The notes below the pieces were generated by a model. That model made no database searches, was not told where the DNA came from, and saw only the letters and a list, made by a program, of their open reading frames with translations. 64,000 bases of DNA from Pseudomonadota bacterium (lineage in GTDB: Bacteria > Pseudomonadota > Gammaproteobacteria > Burkholderiales > Thiobacillaceae): assembly GCA_029558905.1 (NCBI GenBank), contig JAKQCX010000034.1:1-64000 (forward strand), read 5' to 3'. The translations under genes and the position numbers were made by a program. Positions 18,099 to 27,613 of the stretch are shown here, piece after piece; the first letter of the stretch is position 1, and the number at the start of each line of letters is the position of its first letter.

Positions 18099-18936
18099 GG
18101 GGGACTACGCCTGGCGGCGGGATACCCCCTGGCGGCGCCTGCCCGTTACCTTGCCCGGCGCGCTGCTGGTCGGACTGCTCGGCCTCTGGGCTGGGGCCGT
18201 GCTTGTGCCGGACGATGCCCCCACACTGCCGGAACCCCTTTCCATCGATGCCCAGCTGATCGCGCCGCCACAGGCACCCACACCAGTAAGGCGCACAGCG
18301 CCGCGGCAGGAACCGCCACTGCCCCAGAAGACGCGTCCGGCCGGCGAGCCCGTGCGCGAGCCCCCTCCGCCGAAAGCACCGGCCTCCCTGGCCGCACCGC
18401 CCGCGCCAACGGCCGAGGAATGGCAATTGGCCGCAGCCTACACGCCAAGAAACAGCAAACGCTACCGCAATGCCTGGGGCCAGCAGGTGCGCAGCATGAT
18501 GGGCACGGCGACGGAAGGCCCGGAACAAGGCCAGGTGCGCTTTCGCATCACCATCCACCCGGACGGCCGGCTCGCCCGGGTGGAAGAGCTCTGGTCAACC
18601 TCGTCGAAGGCCTCGGAACTGGCATACAAGGCCATGCAGAACCTGCCGAGGCTGCCGCCCACGCCTACCGGCAAGCCTCTGGTATTCGACCAGACCATCT
18701 CCTTCCTGCCTTACGAGACGGGCTGGCCGCCCAGCTATCAGTTGGACTGCCTGCCCGAACGCGAGCCCTTCAAGAATCCGTTCGCCTGGGATGGGTCCAC
18801 GCCGCCCCAGGTCGTCGCGCGGGGCCATCCTCCCCCGCCACCGGAGGGTTGCCCACCCGATTCCACGGCGGCCACCATCGAAGAGGAGGAGCAGTCCATG
18901 CGACGCCAGATGGATCAATGGCGGTGGGGGCGGTGA
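18088..18936 (+). CDS. TonB-like energy transducer with a long C-terminal tail
   Basis: A 282-residue protein with one N-terminal membrane helix (about residues 20-40, LPGALLVGLLGLWAGAVLV), a proline-rich periplasmic spacer (about 45-115), a C-terminal TonB-like domain (about 135-220: VRFRITIHPDGRLARVEELWSTSS... and the FDQTISF strand) and an extra proline- and acid-rich tail of about 65 residues with two cysteines. TonB domains normally end near the protein C-terminus, so the tail is unusual. It probably transmits energy from the ExbBD pair to an outer-membrane transporter not encoded nearby. The start at 18088 is preferred because it minimises the overlap; 18076 is also in frame. No good Shine-Dalgarno is seen for either. 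Confidence 0.75.
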   Translation: MVDEGDYAWRRDTPWRRLPVTLPGALLVGLLGLWAGAVLVPDDAPTLPEPLSIDAQLIAPPQAPTPVRRTAPRQEPPLPQKTRPAGEPVREPPPPKAPASLAAPPAPTAEEWQLAAAYTPRNSKRYRNAWGQQVRSMMGTATEGPEQGQVRFRITIHPDGRLARVEELWSTSSKASELAYKAMQNLPRLPPTPTGKPLVFDQTISFLPYETGWPPSYQLDCLPEREPFKNPFAWDGSTPPQVVARGHPPPPPEGCPPDSTAATIEEEEQSMRRQMDQWRWGR

Positions 18937-19066
18937 TCGACACCGGCACATCGCTTCCCGCCGCGGAGCCTGCGCACCGCCGAGTGGATGGCGGGTCGGG
19001 CACGCGTGTCGCGTGCGCTTGCGGTCCTGGGCCGGCGGCGCCTCCGAACGATACAGCGCGCCTGGA

Positions 19067-21730
19067 TCAGTCCGTGGCCGTCATGACGCGGAGGGCTTCC
19101 AACGACCGCGCACCCACCCCCAGGTCCCGCCAGTCTGCCGGGCGGCAGGTGAACACCAGGATTTGATGCCGGCTGGCGGCGTCGAACAGCAGGCGCTTCA
19201 TCTGCGCCAGACGGGTCGCGTCGCTGTGCACCAGGGCGTCGTCGAGGATGACGAGGGTGGGACGGCCGGCTTCCTTGAGCAGATCGGCGTAGGCCAGGCG
19301 GCTGATGACGCCCATTTGCTCACGCGCACCGAAGCTCAGCTCTTCGAACGAACCGGTCTCAGGACCTGCGGCGCCCGGCCGGGTGAGGGGGCCGGGGCTG
19401 AGGTTTGCGTCGATCTCCAGGCTGGCATGGGGGAACAGCAGCCGCAGGTAGCGGCTGAGGTGCCTTTGCAGGGGTGCATGGAGCCTGCGGGTGAGGATGG
19501 CGCGTTTGTCACGCAGCAGATTGATCAGGTAGTCCAGAGCCCGGGCGCGGCGCTGCAGCTCGTCCGCGCGGCGATGGGCCTGCTCCAGGTCCCGCGCCAG
19601 TTCGGCGCGGCGTTCCTCCATCCCCCGGGCGCCGGTGGTCTGCAGCTCCACTTCCAGCCTCATCAGCAGGTCGCGGCGCTCGGCATGCTGCCTTTCCAGT
19701 AGCCCGGCGCTCCTGCGGAAGCGCTCCACGTCCTGCCGGAGGAGTTCGGGACTGGCTTCGGCGACCTGGCGGGCCAGGGCCTCTATGCGCGTGGCCAGGC
19801 TGGCCTGATCGGCGCGGGCATCCACCAGCGCCTGGTTGGCGGCGGACAGGCGGGTGGCGCGCGCGGGGGCGTTCAGAACGGCCCGGGCTGCGGCCAGTTC
19901 ACGGGCCGCGGCTTCGCGCACGGCCTGGACGTTGCCGGCGGCGAGGCGGGCCTGGTTGAGCTGTTGATTGATCTGTTCAAGGGACTGCCGGGCGGATTCC
20001 TCGGCGGCCTCGGCCTGCGAGACCGCTGGCAGGGCAGTTGCGGATTCCGGGGCGGCAGGCAGGGAGGCAAGGGCCTGGCCAGTCTCACGCAGGCGGGCGG
20101 CGTGGACGGCCTGTTCGGCATGCAGCGCGTCGATGCCTTGGGGGGCGAGGGCCATGAGGGTGGCGGCGGCGGCCCTGGCTTCGGCCTGGTATCGGGCGTG
20201 GTTTTGGTGGCGGGCCTCGGCGGCTGCCAGGTCGGCGAGGCCGAGCCGTTGCAGCAGGGTGGCGTGCGCGTCGGCCAGGGCCTGTTCCTGGCGGCCGAGT
20301 TCGACCAGGTCGGTGCCGCCGGGGGTGATGTCGAGTTGGCCAAGACCGGGCAGGTTGACGCGTGTGGGTTCGGTCAGCAGGCGGTCGCCACTGCCGGTGA
20401 CGGATTCCTGCCCGATCTCGATGTGGCCGCCCTCGGCCAGGGCGAAGCGCAGCCGGGTGGCGATCGCGTCGCGCCGGATGCGCAGTTCGCGCATCCGGCC
20501 ATGTTGTTCCCTGAGGGCATCCAGGTCCCTGAGGTCGATCGCCGATTCGGCCAGCTGTCGCTGCAGGTCGATGAGGGCGGCCTGTTGGGCCCCGGCCTTG
20601 GCGAGGGCATCCGTGCTGCTCTCCAGCTTGCGTTGCCACTCATCCCGCTGGCGGACCAGATCGCGCCGGGTGGCTTCCTGGCGCGCCAGGCGCAGGCTGT
20701 CCCGCGCGGCGTGATAACGGTCCGACGCCTCCCGCGCCTTGGCTTGCCATTGATCGACCAGGGCATCCTGGGCCTGGCAGGCCTGCTGGGCATGCTCGAG
20801 GCCCGCGCGGCGGGTGTGGACGGCCTTTTCCTCGCTGGAGAACACGTCGAGCTGGCCGCGCAGCAGCTCGATTTGCGCCTCCAGCTGGCCGGCGCGTTGC
20901 CGGTCCGATAGCAGGACGGCCTCGATCTGGCGGACATCCTCCAGACGGGTGGCTGCAGCTTGCTCCTGTTGACGGAAAACGGCCCAGGGCTGTTCGGCCT
21001 CATCGACGGCATGCGCGTCGCGCAGCGCGGCCAGCCGGTCCACCCGGTCACGGTAGGCGGCGATTTCGCGGTCCAGTTCCTGGACGGCATTTTCCAGCGA
21101 GTCCGCCTGTTCGAGCGCCTGTTGGTACGGGCCGCGCGGTTTGTGGGTGGCCGTGGTGAGCAGCTCGTTGCGTAGCGCCTCGACCTTGTTCAGGACTTCG
21201 TCGCCGCTGCTGCTGGCGACCTCACCCAGGGAGGCGTTCAGAGCCGTGCGCAGATGGTCGGTGGCGTGCCCCACCGGCTCGCGGATGTCCTGGGCGCCGC
21301 CCTGCTGGATCCACAGCAGTCCGGGGATACCCCAGTGCTCGGCCCTGCTGGCCCCCCTGCCGGCGTGCTGGAAGCCGAGCAGCGCAGCGAGATGATCCTC
21401 GGCCTCGGCACCGTCCAGGTGCAGGGTGCCGGCTTGCAGTTCACAGCGTTTCTTTCCCAGGAAGCGCTTCCTGAGCCGGTAGGCCTGGCCGGCGATGCTG
21501 AAATCCAGTTCGATGCTGGGTGAGGCGGAGGCATCGCCCCAGGGGCGCAGGTCGTCCACGCCGGCAGAGCGGTGCCGCTCGAAAAACGCCGCACGGATCG
21601 CTGCCACGATGGTGCTCTTGCCCGCCTCGTTGGCGCCGGTGAACAGGTTCAGTCCAGGATCCAGGTCGGCGATTTCGAGGGGTTGCCGGAACTGCTTCAA
21701 TTGCTCGATTCGGATGCGGGTCAGCCTCAC
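19067..21730 (-). CDS. SbcC/Rad50-like (YhaN-type) coiled-coil ATPase
   Basis: An 887-residue SMC-like ATPase. Walker A is GANEAGKST (residues 32-40); long coiled-coil stretches fill roughly 190-400 and 480-760; the ABC signature region LSFGAREQMGVISRLAYADLL is near 798; Walker B LVILDDALVHSD is near 826. The coiled coil is interrupted near 410-455 by a short beta-rich insert (LRFALAEGGHIEIGQESV...LDITPGG). No CxxC zinc hook is present, unlike true SbcC/Rad50, so it is closer to the YhaN group. It overlaps the upstream metallophosphoesterase gene by four bases, an SbcD-SbcC-like arrangement pointing to DNA-end processing or repair. It converges with the TonB-like gene. Confidence 0.82.
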   Translation of the reverse strand: MRLTRIRIEQLKQFRQPLEIADLDPGLNLFTGANEAGKSTIVAAIRAAFFERHRSAGVDDLRPWGDASASPSIELDFSIAGQAYRLRKRFLGKKRCELQAGTLHLDGAEAEDHLAALLGFQHAGRGASRAEHWGIPGLLWIQQGGAQDIREPVGHATDHLRTALNASLGEVASSSGDEVLNKVEALRNELLTTATHKPRGPYQQALEQADSLENAVQELDREIAAYRDRVDRLAALRDAHAVDEAEQPWAVFRQQEQAAATRLEDVRQIEAVLLSDRQRAGQLEAQIELLRGQLDVFSSEEKAVHTRRAGLEHAQQACQAQDALVDQWQAKAREASDRYHAARDSLRLARQEATRRDLVRQRDEWQRKLESSTDALAKAGAQQAALIDLQRQLAESAIDLRDLDALREQHGRMRELRIRRDAIATRLRFALAEGGHIEIGQESVTGSGDRLLTEPTRVNLPGLGQLDITPGGTDLVELGRQEQALADAHATLLQRLGLADLAAAEARHQNHARYQAEARAAAATLMALAPQGIDALHAEQAVHAARLRETGQALASLPAAPESATALPAVSQAEAAEESARQSLEQINQQLNQARLAAGNVQAVREAAARELAAARAVLNAPARATRLSAANQALVDARADQASLATRIEALARQVAEASPELLRQDVERFRRSAGLLERQHAERRDLLMRLEVELQTTGARGMEERRAELARDLEQAHRRADELQRRARALDYLINLLRDKRAILTRRLHAPLQRHLSRYLRLLFPHASLEIDANLSPGPLTRPGAAGPETGSFEELSFGAREQMGVISRLAYADLLKEAGRPTLVILDDALVHSDATRLAQMKRLLFDAASRHQILVFTCRPADWRDLGVGARSLEALRVMTATD

Positions 21731-22854
21731 GACGCGCGCCCCTTGCGCCGCTCATGGAGAATGCCGGCCAGGATGGCCAGGGCATCGCGGGCCCCTTCGG
21801 CATCGCTCCGGTCAGGGCGCTGCCCGTCCCTCAGTTCGGCGATGACCTCGCCCAGGTAGCCGTCGGCGTGCAGGGCGTCGATATCCGCATCGCTGGGCTC
21901 AAGACGCAAGGCCGAGAAATCGGCTTGCAGGCTGCGGACCCGGCCTTGGATCCGCGCGCAGGATTCCCGCAGGCGAAGGTATCCGGCCAGATCGGTCTGG
22001 CCGGTCCAGGACAGCCGGACCACATCGGCAGGGCCGAGCGCTTCGAGGTCCGCCAGTGCCTGATCGATGTCGCTGGCGACGCGCAGCGCAAAGCCCAGGG
22101 ACAGCCAGCGGTACTGGCCGGTCGCCACCGGGGTGACCACCGCGGGCGCGCCTGGTCCGGACAGTTCGACCCACAGCGCCTGGCCGGAGTCGTTGGCCCT
22201 GAAGCGGTCGGTTTCCGGCGTGCCGCTGTACCAGGTACGCGCGTCCACCTGCCTGGTGCCGTGCCAGTCGCCCAGGGCCAGGTAGTCCAGGCCCGCCTGT
22301 TCGGCCCGGCCGGCGGCTATGGGGTTGGCGGAATCGATGTCCGCCGCGAGGATGCCCTGGACGCAGCCATGGGCCAGGCCGATGCGCACCATGCCGGCGG
22401 GTGTCTCGGCCCCATCGAACCAGGCGGTGAGATCGGCGTGGGTATGACGCTGGGTCAGCGGCGCGGGCAGGATGGCGGCACCCAGCGCTGTCAGCAGCAG
22501 CGGTTCGGGCTTCAGGCAGACATGGACGTTGGCGGGCATGGCCTGGAGGCGGACGGCGCGCGTCCAGACCGATTCGGCCAAGCCGGCGTCGTGGTTGCCC
22601 GGGATCATGACCCAGGGACCGGCATATCCGCGCATGGCGTGGAACAGGCGATGGATGGTCCTGTCCGCCACACCCTGGGTGTCGAACACATCGCCGGCCA
22701 CCAGCACCAGATCCACGTGCCTGTCACGCGCCAGGATCGCCAGTTTCTCGATGCTGGTGAAGCGCGCCTCGGCCAGCAGGGCGGCCTCATCGGCCTCGAA
22801 CTGTCCGTAGCATTTGCCGATCTGCCAGTCGGCGGTGTGCAGGAGCCGGATCAA
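21727..22854 (-). CDS. SbcD/Mre11-like metallophosphoesterase
   Basis: Probable nuclease partner (375 residues) of the ATPase encoded next to it. Calcineurin-type motifs are in order: HTADWQIGK at the start, VAGDVFDTQ near residue 50, PGNHDAG near 85, LAHGCVQG near 160 and LGDWHGT near 190; a C-terminal domain of about 120 residues would contact the ATPase. No ATG precedes the first motif in a sensible position, so I take the TTG at 22854 (LIRLLHTADWQ); a frame extending to 23154 would run through the DUF3301 gene and is rejected. Its stop overlaps the ATPase start (ATGA). Relatives: SbcD and YhaO. Confidence 0.82.
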   Translation of the reverse strand: MIRLLHTADWQIGKCYGQFEADEAALLAEARFTSIEKLAILARDRHVDLVLVAGDVFDTQGVADRTIHRLFHAMRGYAGPWVMIPGNHDAGLAESVWTRAVRLQAMPANVHVCLKPEPLLLTALGAAILPAPLTQRHTHADLTAWFDGAETPAGMVRIGLAHGCVQGILAADIDSANPIAAGRAEQAGLDYLALGDWHGTRQVDARTWYSGTPETDRFRANDSGQALWVELSGPGAPAVVTPVATGQYRWLSLGFALRVASDIDQALADLEALGPADVVRLSWTGQTDLAGYLRLRESCARIQGRVRSLQADFSALRLEPSDADIDALHADGYLGEVIAELRDGQRPDRSDAEGARDALAILAGILHERRKGRAS

Positions 22855-22930
22855 GGCTGCAGAGCCCTGCGTGTCCCGTGCGCCGCGTGGGATGGCCGGG
22901 CAACCGCCGCCTGGTGCGCTTCGGCCCGGG

Positions 22931-23263
22931 TCATCGACGCAAGGGCAGCACACTGCCCCCCGCCTGGATGAGGCTGGCGGACAGCACCCGCGCGCCCAGC
23001 ATGTACACCCGGCCGGGCTGGCGGTCTTCACCCGAGCTGGAGTATTCGAAGGCAAATTCCCGATAGAGACGCATGCGCTGCTTCTCATCCCGGCGCAGAC
23101 CGAGCTTGCGCAGGGCGACGGAGGCATCGAGCAGCTGTACACCGGCCTGGACACAGGCCCGTTGCGCGGCCTGCAAGGCCAGCTCGCGTTTCTGCAGACC
23201 GTCCCACCACTGCATGGCCAGCAGGCCCAATGCGGCGACCAGGAGCCATTCCAGGCTGATCAA
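22931..23263 (-). CDS. DUF3301 domain-containing membrane protein
   Basis: A 110-residue protein with one N-terminal membrane helix (LEWLLVAALGLLAMQWW), then a charged domain with LALQAAQRACVQAGVQLLDASVAL and YREFAFEYSSSGEDR, which are the DUF3301 pattern. Function is unknown. The start codon is TTG (23261-23263) preceded by a GGGAG Shine-Dalgarno. The gene is followed after about 75 bases by the SbcD-like gene and preceded by an RhlE-type helicase gene. Confidence 0.75.
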   Translation of the reverse strand: MISLEWLLVAALGLLAMQWWDGLQKRELALQAAQRACVQAGVQLLDASVALRKLGLRRDEKQRMRLYREFAFEYSSSGEDRQPGRVYMLGARVLSASLIQAGGSVLPLRR

Positions 23264-23317
23264 GCGATTCTCCCGGGGCTGGGTTGTCCGGGCCCGACAT
23301 GCTGCCCGAACGGCTGC

Positions 23318-24655
23318 TCAGGCATCCTTGCCAGGGTCGGGATGGCCGGGCGCATCATCGCGGAGGGGAGGAAGCAACAGGGCGCAGACCGGCTCCTGAC
23401 GGCGGCGCGTCAAGGACCTGGGCGCCGCCAGGGATCCGGGGTGCCCGGGTGCATCCGCGCGCGTCCGGGGACGTGGCGCGGACTCCGGCAAGGGCACGGC
23501 CTTCAGGTCCCGCTTGATGAAGCGTTCGATACCCGCCAGCAGCCTGTCCTCCTCCGGCGCCACCAGGGATACCGCCAGTCCGGAGGCCCCCGCCCGGCCG
23601 GTCCGGCCGATGCGATGCACGTAGTCTTCCGGCGAATAGGGCAACTCGTAATTGAAGACACAGGGCAGCTCGACGATATCGATCCCCCGGGCGGCGATGT
23701 CCGTGGCCACCAACAGTTGCACCTTGCCCTGCTTGAAGCCCTCCAGCGCACTCAGGCGCTCCACCTGGGCCTTGTCGCCATGGATGATGGCGGCCTGCAC
23801 CCCACGCCGCTGCAGGCGTCGGCCAAGCCTGTCGGCGGCGAGCTTGGTGCGCGTGAATACCAGGGCCTGGGCGATGTCGCGCGTCTTCACCACGCGCACC
23901 AGGGCCTCCAGCTTGTCGTCCTCCCTGACCTTGTGCACCACCTGCTCCACGCTCTCGGCGGCGGTGTTCTTGCGCGCCACCTCCACCTTCAGGGGGTTGC
24001 GCAGGAAGCTCCGGGCCAGGCCGACGATGCTGTCGTCGAAGGTGGCGGAAAACAGCAGGGTCTGACGCTGGCTGGGCAGCAGATCCAGGATGCGCTTCAG
24101 GTCCGGCAGGAAACCCATGTCCAGCATGCGATCCGCCTCGTCCAGCACCAGGAACTGGACCTGGGAGAGCTGCACGGACCTGCTGCCGGCGTGATCCAGC
24201 AGGCGGCCAGGGGTGGCCACCAGGATCTCCACACCCGCCTTGAGCGCGGCCTCCTGGGGCCTCATGTCCACGCCGCCGAACACCACGGTGCTGCGCAGGG
24301 GCAGGTGCCGACTGTAGGCCAGCACGGATTCATGCACCTGCAGGGCCAGTTCCCGGGTGGGGGCCAGCACCAGGGCCCGCACCGGATGCCGCGCCGGAGA
24401 GGCGCTGGTGTTGGCATGCGGCAGCATCTTCTGCAGCAGGGGCAGGGAGAAGGCCGCGGTCTTGCCCGTGCCGGTCTGGGCCTGGGCCATGAGATCCCGG
24501 CCCATCACCACGAGGGGGATGGCCTGCTTCTGGATGGGGGTGGGAATGCTGTACCCCATCTCCTCCAGGGCCCGCAGAATTGGGGGTGCCAGGCCCAGCT
24601 CGGCGAAGGTGGTGGCCGCTTCCAGGGCCGGCGCGTTCTGCTCGTCGATCTCCAT
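23318..24655 (-). CDS. rhlE: DEAD-box RNA helicase, RhlE type
   Basis: ATP-dependent RNA helicase of 445 residues. The full DEAD-box motif set is present: F upstream of TPIQKQAIP (Q motif), AQTGTGKT (I), PTRELALQ (Ia), TPGRLLDH (Ib), VLDEADRMLDMGF (II), SAT (III), ARGIDI (V) and HRIGRTGRAG (VI), followed by a short basic, proline-rich tail of about 60 residues. RhlE proteins act in ribosome assembly and RNA turnover. The start MEIDEQ at 24655 has a GGACGACGG upstream; frames extending further overlap the MBL gene and lack family similarity. RhlE rather than SrmB or DeaD is inferred from length and the TFAELGL start. Confidence 0.9.
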   Translation of the reverse strand: MEIDEQNAPALEAATTFAELGLAPPILRALEEMGYSIPTPIQKQAIPLVVMGRDLMAQAQTGTGKTAAFSLPLLQKMLPHANTSASPARHPVRALVLAPTRELALQVHESVLAYSRHLPLRSTVVFGGVDMRPQEAALKAGVEILVATPGRLLDHAGSRSVQLSQVQFLVLDEADRMLDMGFLPDLKRILDLLPSQRQTLLFSATFDDSIVGLARSFLRNPLKVEVARKNTAAESVEQVVHKVREDDKLEALVRVVKTRDIAQALVFTRTKLAADRLGRRLQRRGVQAAIIHGDKAQVERLSALEGFKQGKVQLLVATDIAARGIDIVELPCVFNYELPYSPEDYVHRIGRTGRAGASGLAVSLVAPEEDRLLAGIERFIKRDLKAVPLPESAPRPRTRADAPGHPGSLAAPRSLTRRRQEPVCALLLPPLRDDAPGHPDPGKDA

Positions 24656-24663
24656 CCGTCGTC

Positions 24664-25431
24664 CTACCCGATTTCCCGCCAATCCAGACCGTCCTCCTGG
24701 TCCGCCACGCCTATCCAGTCCGGCGCGCAACCCAGGGCCTTGGCCAGGGCCGCCCGGGCCAGATCCGGGTGGTTGTTCTCCTGCGACAGATGGGCCGCCA
24801 CCACGTGACGCAGCCGGGGGCCATGCACCGCGTGCAGGAGATCGGCGGCGGCCTGGTTGTCCAGATGCCCATATTGCCCCAGGATGCGCCGCTTCAGGGC
24901 CTTGGGATAGCTCCCGGCCCGCAGCATGGCCACGTCGTGGTTGCATTCCAGCGCCAGGGCATCGCAGTCCACCAGAATCGCCCGCATGTGCGGCGTGACA
25001 TGGCCCGCATCCGTCAGCAGGCCGAACTTCAGCGCGCCATCCGAAAAAACGAACTGCAGGGGTTCGCGGGCGTCGTGCGGTACCGGATAGGGCCTGACCT
25101 CCAGATCCCCCAGGGCGAAGGGGGCATGATCGGGGATCAGGCGCACGTCTTCGGGCCCTTCTCCCATGGCGGCCAGCATGGCCTGGCTGCCATGGCTCAT
25201 CCACACCGGACATCCGGCCTGGCCCGCCACCCGGGCCGCGCCGCGGCCGTGGTCGCTGTGCTCGTGGGTCACCAGGATGGCATCCACCGCGTCCAGCGCG
25301 ATTCCCAGCCGGACCAGGCGTCGAGCCGTCTCCCGGACACCGAAGCCGCAGTCCACGAGGACACGGGTCCGGCCGGCATGCACCAGCCAGGCATTACCCT
25401 TGCTGCCACTGCCCAGGCAGGCAAAGCGCAC
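24664..25431 (-). CDS. MBL-fold metallo-hydrolase (YycJ/WalJ-like)
   Basis: A 255-residue beta-lactamase-fold hydrolase. It starts with RFACLGSGSKGNAWLV, the YycJ-family signature, and has the metal site THEHSDH near residues 55-61, further DAGH and HLSQENN histidine segments, and no signal peptide. Relatives act in cell-wall coordination in Firmicutes or as nucleases; the role here is not known. The start codon is GTG and shares one base with the bamC TAG stop, implying coupling. The order dapA-bamC-MBL is common in betaproteobacteria. Confidence 0.88.
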   Translation of the reverse strand: MRFACLGSGSKGNAWLVHAGRTRVLVDCGFGVRETARRLVRLGIALDAVDAILVTHEHSDHGRGAARVAGQAGCPVWMSHGSQAMLAAMGEGPEDVRLIPDHAPFALGDLEVRPYPVPHDAREPLQFVFSDGALKFGLLTDAGHVTPHMRAILVDCDALALECNHDVAMLRAGSYPKALKRRILGQYGHLDNQAAADLLHAVHGPRLRHVVAAHLSQENNHPDLARAALAKALGCAPDWIGVADQEDGLDWREIG

Positions 25432-26555
25432 TACTTGAGCTGCTCGAAGAGCAGGGAGGCGATGCGTTGACCGGTTTCATTGCGGGCCGGTGAGCCGTCA
25501 TCCATGTAGACACCCAGCTGGGTACGGGCCTCGTCGCCCTGGACCCTGATCTGGTAGCGCAGCGCCTGGGCCTTCTTGTCCTTGCCGCGCCAGAACGCCA
25601 GCTTGGAGAGCAGGCCCTTGTCCTTGCCGGTGTCGGCCTCCGGATCGGCATAGCGCACGAAGTACACGCCCGCGGCCCGGTCCCGGTCCTCCACCGTGAA
25701 ACCGATGCGGTCCAGGGCCAGGCCGATGCGGCGCCAGGCCCGGTCGAAGGATTCGGGCACCACGATGCCGGGCACGGCGTCACCGCCCCGCACCAGGGTG
25801 GCCCGCGGCGGCGCGTCCTTCTCCGCCAGCAGGGACTGGGCCCGCGCCTCTTCCACGCCAAAGCGCACCATCAGGCGGCGCAGCATTTCCGCTTCCAGTT
25901 CCGGATCGGCCGGTCGGGGCTGCCAGACGGTACGCCCCTGGCCCTGATCGCCACCCGTCTGCGTGCCCTCGTACACCTCATACATGCCGCGGTGGCTGAT
26001 GTAGATCTCGGTACCGCCGTCCGCCGCCGTTTCCAGGCGGGTACGGAACTTGTCCCGCTCGGCCGTGGAATAGATGGAATCCAGGGCCTTGCCCAGGAAG
26101 CCACGTAAGGCATCCTGGGGAATCTTGGCCCGGTTCTCGGCCCAGTCCGTCTCCATTACCCCGGATTCGGGTGATTCCAGGGAAATGATGAAGCCCATTT
26201 CCTGCCAGAAATCCTTGACGATCGGCCACACCTCCCGGGCAGGCAGATGCACCTCCATCCAGCGCTGGGTACCGGCCCGCTGGATGCTGACCTTCTCCAC
26301 CTGCGGCAGCAGGGTCTGGCTGCCCTGCTGGGGCTTGCCGGCGCGCTCCCGGTCATAGGCGGAAAAGGTGGCGCTGCCCTTGGGATTGATTTCCGGCACC
26401 GCGAAGCGGCCGTCGCCCGAGGGCAGCACCAGGTCCGGCGGCGCCTCCAGGGGCGGCAGGGAACCCGCGGACTTGTAGTCGATCTTCTTGCCCTCCAGTA
26501 CCGAGCACCCGGCCAGGGAGAGGGTCAGCAGCAGCAGGAGCGGGGTTTTGCGCAT
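25431..26555 (-). CDS. bamC: Outer-membrane assembly lipoprotein BamC
   Basis: Lipoprotein subunit of the BAM complex that inserts beta-barrels into the outer membrane. The 374-residue precursor has the lipobox LSLAGCS (lipidated Cys about residue 17), an unstructured N-terminal segment that normally binds BamD (KKIDYKSAGSLPPLEAPPDL), and two helix-grip domains (about 110-215 and 245-370). A GAGG Shine-Dalgarno lies 9 bases before the ATG. It follows dapA by 23 bases, an arrangement conserved across beta- and gammaproteobacteria. Confidence 0.9.
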   Translation of the reverse strand: MRKTPLLLLLTLSLAGCSVLEGKKIDYKSAGSLPPLEAPPDLVLPSGDGRFAVPEINPKGSATFSAYDRERAGKPQQGSQTLLPQVEKVSIQRAGTQRWMEVHLPAREVWPIVKDFWQEMGFIISLESPESGVMETDWAENRAKIPQDALRGFLGKALDSIYSTAERDKFRTRLETAADGGTEIYISHRGMYEVYEGTQTGGDQGQGRTVWQPRPADPELEAEMLRRLMVRFGVEEARAQSLLAEKDAPPRATLVRGGDAVPGIVVPESFDRAWRRIGLALDRIGFTVEDRDRAAGVYFVRYADPEADTGKDKGLLSKLAFWRGKDKKAQALRYQIRVQGDEARTQLGVYMDDGSPARNETGQRIASLLFEQLK

Positions 26556-26578
26556 GGCGATGAACCTCGAAATGGTCC

Positions 26579-27454
26579 TCAGAGCGCGCCGGCTTCACGC
26601 AGCACGGCGCGCAGGGTGTCGTGGTGGGCTGCGGACAGGGGTACCAGGGGCAGGCGAATACCCGCCTCGATACGCCCCATCTCGGCCAGGGCCCACTTCA
26701 CGGGGATGGGGTTGGCTTCCACGAACAGCTTCTGGTGCAGGCCCAGAAGCCGGAAATTGATCTCCCGCGCCCGCATCAGGTCGCCACCCAGGGCGGCCGC
26801 GCACATCTCGTGCATGAGCCGGGGCGCCACGTTGGCGGTCACGGAAATCACACCCTGGCCACCCAGCAGCATGAGCGCCATACCGCTGGCATCGTCGCCG
26901 CTGAACACGGCAAAGCCGGCCGGAACGCGCCGGATCAGATCGGAGCCCCGCTCGATGCTGCCGGTGGCATCCTTGATGCCCACGACACCGGGCACCTGGG
27001 CCAGGCGCAGGGTGGTGTCGTTGCCGATGTCCGCGACGGTGCGGCCGGGTACGTTGTAGAGGATCAGTGGCAGGTCCACGGCCTCGGCGATGGTCCTGAA
27101 GTGACGGTACAGGCCTTCCTGGGTGGGCTTGTTGTAATAGGGCGCGACGGACAGGCCCGCCACCGCCCCGGCCTGCCGGGCACAGCGCGTCAGTTCGATG
27201 GCCTCGGCAGTGGAGTTGGCGCCGGTGCCGGCGATGACGGGCACCCGGCCGGCGGCCTGTTCCACCGCGCTGGCGATGATGCGGCAGTGCTCCTCCATGT
27301 CCACCGTGGGGGATTCCCCCGTGGTGCCGACGACCACCAGGCCATCGGTGCCCTGTTCCACGTGCCAGTCGATGAGAGCCCGCAGACGGGGCAAGTCCAG
27401 GCTGCCATCGGGCAGCATGGGGGTAACGAGCGCAACGAAACTACCGGTGAACAT
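26579..27454 (-). CDS. dapA: 4-hydroxy-tetrahydrodipicolinate synthase
   Basis: First committed enzyme of the diaminopimelate/lysine branch, condensing pyruvate and aspartate semialdehyde. The 291-residue TIM barrel has GTTGESPT (residues 43-50), the YNVPGRT tyrosine motif near 133, and the Schiff-base lysine in VGIKDATG near residue 162. It is the first gene of the dapA-bamC-MBL run. Confidence 0.97.
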   Translation of the reverse strand: MFTGSFVALVTPMLPDGSLDLPRLRALIDWHVEQGTDGLVVVGTTGESPTVDMEEHCRIIASAVEQAAGRVPVIAGTGANSTAEAIELTRCARQAGAVAGLSVAPYYNKPTQEGLYRHFRTIAEAVDLPLILYNVPGRTVADIGNDTTLRLAQVPGVVGIKDATGSIERGSDLIRRVPAGFAVFSGDDASGMALMLLGGQGVISVTANVAPRLMHEMCAAALGGDLMRAREINFRLLGLHQKLFVEANPIPVKWALAEMGRIEAGIRLPLVPLSAAHHDTLRAVLREAGAL

Positions 27455-27613
27455 GGTGGCGGTGGATCGTGGAAATGCGCGATTTTAGCCGAAACTCACG
27501 CGAGTCATGCCGGCGTGACGACCCCGGGGGGCCAGGCCGCCGGACGCACGGGCAGTGCAGCGCTACGGTGCGCGGAGCCCGATCCTGTCACACCGCGCTG
27601 CCCGGGCGACGGC

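Noticed and set aside
22855-23154. N-terminal extension of the SbcD-like gene to 23154
   Set aside because: The extension is antisense-like in composition, overlaps DUF3301 coding sequence and precedes the first catalytic motif; the TTG at 22854 gives the family start.
24656-25213. N-terminal extension of the RhlE frame up to 25213
   Set aside because: Runs antisense-like through the MBL-fold gene; the Q motif sits just after the ATG at 24655.
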